Origin: JAMHWF01 sp048500255
Lineage (GTDB): Bacteria > Pseudomonadota > Gammaproteobacteria > Burkholderiales > Burkholderiaceae_C
Assembly (NCBI GenBank): GCA_048500255.1
Contig: JASNYH010000002.1
Span: 496,001 to 560,000 of the forward strand
DNA length: 64,000 nucleotides
Direction of reading: 5' to 3'
The translations under genes and the position numbers were made by a program. This document shows positions 58,508-64,000 of the stretch, one piece after another; positions within the stretch are counted from its first letter, which is position 1; every line of letters begins with the position of its first letter. A model generated the notes under the pieces. That model ran no database searches. It saw nothing but the letters and a program-made list of their open reading frames with translations, and was not told the DNA's origin.

Positions 58508-59200
58508 ATGGCCCGCCCCACGCTGATCGCCCCGAGCCTGCTGTCGGCCGACTTCGCGCGCCTGGGCGACGAAGTGCGCGCCGTCATCGATGCCGGCGCC
58601 GACTGGATCCATTTCGACGTGATGGACAACCATTACGTGCCGAACCTGACCTTCGGTCCGATGGTGTGCGAGGCGCTGCGCAAGCATGCGGTGAAGGCCG
58701 ACGGCTCGAAGGTGCCGATCGATGTGCATCTGATGGTCGAGCCGGTCGACGCGCTGGCGCAGGCCTTCGCGAAGGCGGGCGCCGACGTGATCAGCTTCCA
58801 CCCCGACGCGACGGCGCACGTCGACCGCACGCTCGGGCTGATCCGTCGGGCCGGCTGCAAGGCCGGGCTGGTGTTCAACCCGGCGGCGCCGCTCGACGTG
58901 CTCGAGTGGACGATCGACCAGCTCGACCTGGTGCTGCTGATGAGCGTGAACCCGGGCTTCGGCGGCCAGAGCTTCATCCCCGGCGTGCTCAAGAAGATCG
59001 AGCGCGTGCGCGCGCTGATCGACGCCAGCGGGCGCGACATCCGGCTGGAGGTCGACGGCGGCATCAAGGTCGACAACATCGGCAGCGTCGCGGCGGCCGG
59101 CGCCGACACCTTCGTCGCCGGCAGCGCCGTGTTCGGCCAGCCGGACTACCGCGCCGTGATCGAAGCCATGCGCGCGGCCTGCCGCGCGGCCGCGTCATGA
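58508..59200 (+). CDS. rpe: Ribulose-phosphate 3-epimerase
   Basis: 230 residues, TIM barrel. IAPSLLSADFARLGDEVRAV, DWIHFDVMDNHYVPNLTFGP (metal-binding His and Asp), PIDVHLMVEPVDALAQAFA, VLLMSVNPGFGGQSFIPGVL and LEVDGGIKVDNIGSVAAAGA (catalytic Asp) are the complete family signature. Interconverts ribulose 5-phosphate and xylulose 5-phosphate for the pentose phosphate and Calvin pathways. Its stop overlaps the pirin start by four bases, so pirin and gph are in the same operon. Confidence 0.97.
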   Translation: MARPTLIAPSLLSADFARLGDEVRAVIDAGADWIHFDVMDNHYVPNLTFGPMVCEALRKHAVKADGSKVPIDVHLMVEPVDALAQAFAKAGADVISFHPDATAHVDRTLGLIRRAGCKAGLVFNPAAPLDVLEWTIDQLDLVLLMSVNPGFGGQSFIPGVLKKIERVRALIDASGRDIRLEVDGGIKVDNIGSVAAAGADTFVAGSAVFGQPDYRAVIEAMRAACRAAAS

Positions 59201-60114
59201 ACCGCGGGGGCGCACTGGAGATGGTCGTCGTGCCGCGCACGCGCGACCTTGGCGACGGCTTCGAGGTGCGGCGCGCGCTGCCGACGGTCGAGCGGCGCAT
59301 GGTCGGGCCGTTCGTCTTCCTCGATCAGATGGGGCCGGCGCGCTTTGCCGCCGGCCGCGGCCTCGACGTGCGCCCGCACCCGCACATCGGCCTGTCGACG
59401 CTGACCTATCTCTACGACGGGGAGATCCTGCACCGCGACAGCCTCGGCGTCGTGCAGCCGATCCGCCCCGGCGCCGTCAACTGGATGACGGCCGGGCGCG
59501 GCATCGTGCATTCGGAGCGCACGGCGCCCGAGCTGCGCGCCGCCGGCGCCTCGACGCTCGAAGGGCTGCAGCTGTGGCTCGCGCTGCCGCGGCGCGACGA
59601 GGAGTGCGAGCCGTCGTTCGTGCACCACCCGGCCGACACGCTGCCCGAGATCGACGGCGACGGCGTGCGCGCGCGCATCGTCGCCGGCGAATGCTTCGGG
59701 CGGCGCTCGCCCGTCGCGACGCGCTCGCCGCTCTTTTTCGCCGACATCGCGCTCGCGCCGGGCGCGCGCGTCGAGCTGCCGGCGCTGCACGCCGAGCAGG
59801 CGCTCTACGTCGTCGACGGCCGACTCGACCTCGGCGCCGACGGCCAGCACGAGGGCGGGCGCCTGCTCGTCGCGAAGCCCGGCGCGGCGCTGACGCTGCG
59901 CGGCGCCGGCCCCGGCACGACGCGCCTCGTCGCGCTCGGCGGCGAGCCGATGGACGGGCCGCGCTACCTGGCGTGGAACTTCGTCGCGAGCTCGCCCGAG
60001 CGCATCGAGCAGGCGAAAGAGGACTGGAAGGCGGGGCGCTTCGCCGCCGTGCCGGGCGAGACCGAGTTCATCCCGCTGCCCGACCTGCCGGGCAAGCCGG
60101 TCGCCTACCCGTGA
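59197..60114 (+). CDS. Pirin-family protein
   Basis: 305 residues. Bicupin with RALPTVERRMVGPFVFLDQM, DVRPHPHIGLSTLTYLYDGE (metal-binding His residues of the first cupin), NWMTAGRGIVHSERTAP and SLEGLQLWLALP-like (TLEGLQLWLALPRRDEECEP). Pirins bind iron and include quercetinases; some modulate central metabolism. Occurs between rpe and gph here by four-base overlaps on both sides, an unusual insertion into a conserved sugar-phosphate/trp block. ATG at 59197. Confidence 0.92.
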   Translation: MNRGGALEMVVVPRTRDLGDGFEVRRALPTVERRMVGPFVFLDQMGPARFAAGRGLDVRPHPHIGLSTLTYLYDGEILHRDSLGVVQPIRPGAVNWMTAGRGIVHSERTAPELRAAGASTLEGLQLWLALPRRDEECEPSFVHHPADTLPEIDGDGVRARIVAGECFGRRSPVATRSPLFFADIALAPGARVELPALHAEQALYVVDGRLDLGADGQHEGGRLLVAKPGAALTLRGAGPGTTRLVALGGEPMDGPRYLAWNFVASSPERIEQAKEDWKAGRFAAVPGETEFIPLPDLPGKPVAYP

Positions 60115-60767
60115 AGCGCGCCGATTTCGATGCCGCCATCGTCGACCTCGACGGCACGATGGTCGACACCGTCGGCGACTTCGTCGTCGCTCTCGGGGCC
60201 ATGCTGGGCGAGCTCGGCCTGCCGCCGGTGGACGCCGCCTTCGTCGCACGCACCGTCGGACGCGGCTCGGAAGTCCTGATCCGGCGCACGCTCGAAGCGG
60301 TGGGCGCCGACGCCGCGCTTTTCGACGACGCGTGGGCGCGCTACCAGCGCCACTACCTGGCGGTCAACGGCCGGCACTCGGCCGTCTACGCCGGCGTGCG
60401 CGAGGGTCTGACGGCTCTGCAGGCCCGCGGGCTCAAGCTCGCCTGCCTGACCAACAAGCCGACGGCCTTCGCCGAGCCGCTGCTGCGCGACAAGGGGCTG
60501 GCCGAGTTCTTCAGCGTGGTGCGCGGCGGTGACGCCTGCGAGCGCAAGAAGCCCGATCCGCTGCCGCTCGTGCGCACCTGCGAGGCGCTGGGAGCGGCGC
60601 CGGCGCGCACGCTGGTCATCGGCGACTCGAGCAACGACGCGCAGGCCGCACGCGCTGCCGGCGCGCGTGTCGTCCTGGTGACCTACGGCTACAACCACGG
60701 CGAGCCGGTGCGCGACGTCGACGCCGACGCCTGGGTCGACCGGCTCGACGAGCTGGCGCTGGCCTGA
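60111..60767 (+). CDS. gph: Phosphoglycolate phosphatase
   Basis: 218 residues, HAD fold. Motif I VDLDGTMVDT (nucleophile Asp), motif II LTNKPTAFAEPLL, the lysine in ERKKPDPLPLV and motif IV VIGDSSNDAQAARAAGARV. Removes phosphate from 2-phosphoglycolate, a by-product of repair and photorespiration. GTG start at 60111 overlaps the pirin stop (GTGA). Gene order rpe-gph-trpE is conserved in Burkholderiales, which supports the identification over related HAD enzymes. Confidence 0.93.
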   Translation: MKRADFDAAIVDLDGTMVDTVGDFVVALGAMLGELGLPPVDAAFVARTVGRGSEVLIRRTLEAVGADAALFDDAWARYQRHYLAVNGRHSAVYAGVREGLTALQARGLKLACLTNKPTAFAEPLLRDKGLAEFFSVVRGGDACERKKPDPLPLVRTCEALGAAPARTLVIGDSSNDAQAARAAGARVVLVTYGYNHGEPVRDVDADAWVDRLDELALA

Positions 60768-60797
60768 CGCGCCGCGCCGCCGCCGTTGCTGCTGCGC

Positions 60798-60803
60798 TAA
60801 ACT
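60798..60803 (+). promoter_or_regulatory. -10 element of the trp leader
   Basis: TAAACT is seven bases before the leader-peptide ATG at 60811, so the transcript is predicted to start at or within one base of the ATG. A -35 cannot be recognised in the GC-rich sequence upstream. There is no ribosome binding site for the leader peptide, which agrees with leaderless translation. Confidence 0.5.
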
Positions 60804-60810
60804 GCCGCGC

Positions 60811-60888
60811 ATGTTCACGTCACGCAAGCATTTGCGCGGGTCGAGCGACCGGGGAGCCTGGTCGTGGTGTCGACCGGCGCGCACCTAG
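60811..60888 (+). CDS. trpL: trp leader peptide, 25 aa
   Basis: A 25-codon frame MFTSRKHLRG then SSDRGAWSWCRPART and TAG at 60886. It contains two Trp codons in a W-S-W context (TGG at 60859 and 60865), placed right before the first attenuator stem, which is the arrangement needed for ribosome stalling when charged tRNA-Trp is low. It precedes trpE by 129 bases. The arrangement of the three stems downstream fits it well, so I regard it as a genuine leader peptide. Confidence 0.8.
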   Translation: MFTSRKHLRGSSDRGAWSWCRPART

Positions 60889-60949
60889 CCGAACCGCGCG
60901 ACGGTCGGCTCGCTTGCGTCGACCGCTGCACGGCTGCGTGCTCCGGTTG
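60871..60949 (+). promoter_or_regulatory. trp attenuator (stems 1:2, 2:3, 3:4)
   Basis: Three mutually exclusive stems can be drawn. 1:2 pairs 60871-60882 (CGACCGGCGCGC) with 60896-60907, with a two-base mismatch. 2:3 pairs 60902-60907 (CGGTCG) with 60920-60925 (CGACCG). 3:4 pairs CGACCGctGCACG (60920-60932) with CGTGCtcCGGTTG (60937-60949) around a GCTG loop. A ribosome stalled on the Trp codons would cover segment 1 and free 2:3; one at the stop codon would cover segment 2 and allow 3:4. No T run follows 3:4, so termination may need Rho or a weak hairpin mechanism. Confidence 0.7.
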
Positions 60950-61017
60950 CCGCCCTCTCCGATGATTCCTCCGGCGGCCGCTGCGGCAGCCGGCGCCCGG
61001 GCCAGGAGGGCCTCCAC

Positions 61018-62505
61018 GTGATCACCGAAGCCGAATTCCAGACGCTGGCTGCTGCCGGCCACAACCGCATCCCGCTCGTCGCCGAGGCGTTCGCGGACCT
61101 CGAGACGCCGCTGTCGCTGTACCTCAAGCTGGCGCGCGCCGGCGGTGACGGCCGCAACAGCTTCCTGCTCGAATCCGTCGTCGGTGGCGAGCGCTTCGGC
61201 CGCTACTCGTTCATCGGCCTGCCGGCGCGCACGCTGCTGCGCACCAGCCGGTTCCGCACCGAAGTCGTGACCGACGGCGTCGTCGTCGAGACGCACGAGG
61301 GCAACCCGCTCGAGTTCATCGAGGCGTACCAGGGCCGCTTCCAGGTCGCGCTGCCGCCGGGGCTGCCGCGCTTCTGCGGCGGGCTCGCGGGCTACTTCAG
61401 CTACGACGCCGTGCGCTACATCGAGCCGCGGCTGGCGAAAACGTGGAAGCCCGGCGGCATCGACACGCCCGACATCCTGCTGCTGCAGTGCGAGGAGCTG
61501 GCCGTCATCGACAACCTGTCGGGGCGGCTGTACCTGATCGTCTATGCCGACCCGGCGCACGCCGGCGCCTACGAGCGCGCGCGGCAGCGCCTCGCCGCGC
61601 TGCGCGAGCTGCTCAAGGCCAGCGTCGCCGCGCCCGAGGTGCAGCCCGCGGCGGTGCGGCAGCCGGTGGAGCGCGGCTTCGCCAAGGACGACTACCTCGC
61701 CGCCGTGGCGCGCTCGAAGGAGTACATCGCCGCCGGCGACATGATGCAGGTGCAGATCGGCCAGCGGCTGGCCAAGCGCTACACGGCGGCGCCGCTGTCG
61801 CTGTACCGCGCGCTGCGCTCGCTGAACCCGTCGCCCTACATGTACTTCTACGACCTGGGCGACTTCCAGATCGTCGGCGCGTCGCCCGAGATCCTGGTCC
61901 GCCACGAGCATACGCCCGACGGCGACAAGGTGACGATCCGCCCGCTGGCCGGCACGCGCCCGCGCGGCGCGACGCCCGAGCACGACAAGGCGCTCGAAGA
62001 GGAGTTGAAGGCCGACCCGAAGGAGCGTGCCGAGCACCTGATGCTGATCGATCTGGCGCGCAATGACATCGGCCGCATCGCGAAGACGGGCAGCGTCAAG
62101 GTGACGGAGGCCTTCGTCGTCGAGCGCTACTCGCACGTGATGCACATCGTCAGCAACGTCGAGGGGCTGCTGAAGGACGGCATGACCAACCTCGACGTGC
62201 TGCGCGCCACGTTCCCGGCCGGCACGCTGACCGGCGCGCCCAAGATCCGCGCGATGGAGATCATCGACGAGCTCGAGCCCGTCAAGCGCGGTATCTACGG
62301 CGGCGCCTGCGGTTACCTCAGCTTCGCCGGCGACATGGACGTCGCCATCGCGATCCGCACCGGCATCGTCAAGGACGGCACGCTCTACGTGCAGGCGGCG
62401 GCCGGCATCGTCGCCGACTCGGTGCCCGAGCTGGAGTGGAAGGAAACGGAAGCCAAGGCGCGCGCGCTGGTGCGCGCGGCGGAGCTGGTCGAGGAGGGGT
62501 TCTGA
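61018..62505 (+). CDS. trpE: Anthranilate synthase component I
   Basis: 495 residues. The Trp feedback site is FLLESV (LLES, residues 50-53) and the catalytic region follows: GDMMQVQIGQRLAKRYTAAP, NPSPYMYFYDLGDFQIVGAS, PLAGTRPRG, LMLIDLARNDIGRIAKTGSV, and FPAGTLTGAPKIRAMEIIDE. Converts chorismate with ammonia (from TrpG) to anthranilate. Start is GTG 61018 with AGGAGG eight bases upstream; the sequence GGAGGGCCTCC there could partly hide the ribosome binding site. First structural gene after the attenuator. Confidence 0.97.
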   Translation: MITEAEFQTLAAAGHNRIPLVAEAFADLETPLSLYLKLARAGGDGRNSFLLESVVGGERFGRYSFIGLPARTLLRTSRFRTEVVTDGVVVETHEGNPLEFIEAYQGRFQVALPPGLPRFCGGLAGYFSYDAVRYIEPRLAKTWKPGGIDTPDILLLQCEELAVIDNLSGRLYLIVYADPAHAGAYERARQRLAALRELLKASVAAPEVQPAAVRQPVERGFAKDDYLAAVARSKEYIAAGDMMQVQIGQRLAKRYTAAPLSLYRALRSLNPSPYMYFYDLGDFQIVGASPEILVRHEHTPDGDKVTIRPLAGTRPRGATPEHDKALEEELKADPKERAEHLMLIDLARNDIGRIAKTGSVKVTEAFVVERYSHVMHIVSNVEGLLKDGMTNLDVLRATFPAGTLTGAPKIRAMEIIDELEPVKRGIYGGACGYLSFAGDMDVAIAIRTGIVKDGTLYVQAAAGIVADSVPELEWKETEAKARALVRAAELVEEGF

Positions 62506-62507
62506 CC

Positions 62508-63089
62508 ATGCTGCTGATGATCGACAACTACGACAGCTTCACCTACAACCTGGTGCAGTATTTCGGCGAGCTCGGCGCCGATGTGCGCGTGTTCCGCAAC
62601 GACGAGATCACGCTCGATGGCATCGCAGGGCTTCAGCCTCGGCAGCTCGTGCTGTCTCCCGGCCCGTGCTCGCCGGCCGAGGCCGGCATCTGCGTAGACG
62701 CGATCCGCGAGTTCGCCGGCAGACTGCCGATCCTCGGTGTGTGCCTCGGGCATCAGGCGATAGGTGCCGCGCTCGGCGGGCGCATCGTGCGCGCCCAGCG
62801 CCAGATGCACGGCAAGACGAGCCGCATCTCGACCGACGAGCAAGGCGTGTTCGCGGGCCTGCCGAGGGAGTTCGACGTCGTGCGCTACCACTCGCTCGTC
62901 ATCGAGCGTGCGACGCGGCCGGCCGTGCTCGACGTGACGGCGACGTCGGACGACGGCGAGATCATGGGCGTGCGCCACCGCGAGCTGGCCGGCACGGCGA
63001 CGCCGCTCGAGGGCGTGCAGTTTCACCCCGAGTCGATCGCGAGCGAGCACGGCCACGCGATGCTGCGCAACTTCCTGCAACTGCACTGA
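62508..63089 (+). CDS. trpG: Anthranilate synthase component II (glutamine amidotransferase)
   Basis: 193 residues. Class I amidotransferase: MIDNYDSFTYNLVQYFGELG, LSPGPCSPAEAGIC, the nucleophile C79 in GVCLGHQAIGAALGG, and the His-Glu pair in GVQFHPESIASEHG. Supplies ammonia from glutamine to TrpE. In many bacteria it also serves para-aminobenzoate synthesis. It starts two bases after the trpE stop, with GAGGAGG at the trpE end as ribosome binding site. Confidence 0.97.
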   Translation: MLLMIDNYDSFTYNLVQYFGELGADVRVFRNDEITLDGIAGLQPRQLVLSPGPCSPAEAGICVDAIREFAGRLPILGVCLGHQAIGAALGGRIVRAQRQMHGKTSRISTDEQGVFAGLPREFDVVRYHSLVIERATRPAVLDVTATSDDGEIMGVRHRELAGTATPLEGVQFHPESIASEHGHAMLRNFLQLH

Positions 63090-63105
63090 ACCCGGGGAGG
63101 CACGG

Positions 63106-64000
63106 ATGGCGATCACCGACACCGACGCGCTGACGCGCGTCATCGAGCACCGCGAGATCTTCCACGACGAGATGCTGGCGCTGATGCGGCGCATCATGAC
63201 GGGTCAGATGTCGCCCGTGATGGCCGCCGCGCTGCTCATCGGCCTGCGCGTCAAGAAGGAGACGGTCGGCGAAATCAGCGCCGCCGCGCAGGTGATGCGC
63301 GAGTTCTCCACCAAGGTCGAGGTGGCCGACCGCACGCACCTGCTCGACATCGTCGGCACCGGCGGCGACGCGTCGCACACCTTCAACATCTCGACCTGCT
63401 CGATGTTCGTCGCCGCGGCGGCCGGCGCGCGCGTCAGCAAGCACGGCAACCGCAGCGTGTCGAGCAAGTCGGGCAGCGCCGACGTGCTGGAGTCGCTCGG
63501 CGCCGAGCTGATGCTGCACCCCGCGGCGATCGCGCAGTGCATCGCCGACACCGGCATCGGCTTCATGTTCGCGCCGAACCACCATCCGGCGATGAAGAAC
63601 GTCGCGCCGGTGCGCCGCGAGCTCGGTGTGCGCACCATCTTCAACATTCTCGGGCCGCTGACCAATCCGGCCAGCGCGCCCAACATCCTGATGGGCGTGT
63701 TCCATCCTGACCTCGTCGGCATCCAGGTGCGCGTGCTTCAGCGCCTGGGCGTCGAGCGCGCCTTCGTCGTCTGGGGCCGCGACGGACTCGACGAGGTCTC
63801 GCTCGGCGCGGCGACGATGGTCGGTGAGTACCGCGACGGCGAGGTGCGCGAGTACGACATCCACCCCGAGGACTTCGGCTTCGCGATGGCCGGCAGCCGC
63901 GCGCTGCGCGTCGAGACGCCCGAGCAGTCGAAGACGATGCTGCTCGGCGTGCTGCGCGACGAGCCCGGCCCGGCGCGCGACATCGTCGTGCTCAACGCCG
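63106..64000 (+). CDS. trpD: Anthranilate phosphoribosyltransferase (partial)
   Basis: The first 298 codons are inside the window; the gene runs off the right edge. DIVGTGGDASHTFNISTCSM is the PRPP-binding glycine loop; VSKHGNRSVSSKSGSADVLE and NILGPLTNPA are the remaining family markers. Transfers phosphoribose from PRPP to anthranilate, the second tryptophan step. GGGGAGGCACGG precedes ATG at 63106, 16 bases after trpG. Nearly complete (the family is about 340 residues). Confidence 0.96.
   Translation, partial: MAITDTDALTRVIEHREIFHDEMLALMRRIMTGQMSPVMAAALLIGLRVKKETVGEISAAAQVMREFSTKVEVADRTHLLDIVGTGGDASHTFNISTCSMFVAAAAGARVSKHGNRSVSSKSGSADVLESLGAELMLHPAAIAQCIADTGIGFMFAPNHHPAMKNVAPVRRELGVRTIFNILGPLTNPASAPNILMGVFHPDLVGIQVRVLQRLGVERAFVVWGRDGLDEVSLGAATMVGEYRDGEVREYDIHPEDFGFAMAGSRALRVETPEQSKTMLLGVLRDEPGPARDIVVLNA

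Noticed and set aside
60920..60970. Classical intrinsic terminator with T tract in the trp leader
   Set aside because: The 3:4 stem is clear but is followed by CCGCCCTCTCC, not a T run; I therefore describe it as an attenuator stem with unproven termination.
1..64000. tRNA, rRNA, prophage, insertion sequence, plasmid origin, toxin-antitoxin or restriction-modification system
   Set aside because: I looked for cloverleaf-like, rRNA-like, integrase, transposase and paired small-gene signals and saw none that could be supported.

Overview
The window reads as a chromosomal segment of a very GC-rich betaproteobacterium of the order Burkholderiales, probably the Rubrivivax/Leptothrix/Piscinibacter-like group. 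The basis is the gene order mltA, apaG, rpe, gph, trpE, trpG, trpD at the right end, the fused indolepyruvate-type oxidoreductase, the TRAP transporter, and the many small protein families typical of that order. Genes are packed tightly, often with 4-base ATGA or GTGA overlaps. I see no tRNA, rRNA, CRISPR array, insertion sequence, prophage or plasmid origin.

Layout. 1-2.2 kb: a TRAP transporter (dctP, then a terminator-like hairpin, then dctQ and a truncated dctM). 2.4-12.3 kb: a degenerate HD protein, a fused 2-oxoacid:ferredoxin oxidoreductase, an EamA exporter, class I fructose-bisphosphate aldolase, a SET-domain protein and several small secreted proteins. 12.3-19.1 kb: a HAD dehalogenase-like protein, polyphosphate kinase 2, a translational machinery-type protein sharing a perfect FNR-type box with ppk2, an MgtE plus CbiM-like metal transport pair, and a QseB/QseC-like two-component system. 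19.2-23.4 kb: a five-gene, tightly coupled minus-strand operon (thermostable-hemolysin family protein, acyl-AMP ligase, heme-oxygenase-like diiron protein, short-chain dehydrogenase, TPR protein). It looks like a small-molecule pathway of unknown product and is the best candidate for an undescribed system here. 23.6-26.2 kb: a PAP2 phosphatase overlapping a lipid A phosphoethanolamine transferase. 26.4-38.2 kb: small regulatory-type genes, YihY, a GMC oxidoreductase, ethanolamine ammonia-lyase EutBC, an MFS transporter and a large Lhr-type helicase carrying an in-frame palindromic repeat. 38.4-53.7 kb: FadD, an MFS gene broken by a TGA at codon 9, an AraC/DsrE locus, a GNAT, an MpaB-like oxygenase, two UspA proteins, an acetoacetate-decarboxylase-like gene, an FAD oxidoreductase and other small genes. 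53.8-64 kb: a soluble histidine kinase, MltA, a Gcr-type membrane protein, ApaG, then rpe-pirin-gph and the trp operon.

Regulation visible in the sequence. The trpE leader contains a short ORF with two Trp codons followed by three mutually exclusive hairpins, a textbook ribosome-mediated attenuator. Several genes (SET protein, response regulator, two uspA genes, apaG, trpL, possibly lhr) have a -10-like hexamer only 5-9 bases before the start codon, suggesting leaderless mRNAs. Palindromic FNR/ANR-type boxes precede ppk2, one uspA and a DUF1488 gene. The last two share identical 21-base spacing to a TAGAGT -10 element. A family of palindromic repeats (9.6, 17.7, 36.9 and 47.7 kb) is scattered through the window.
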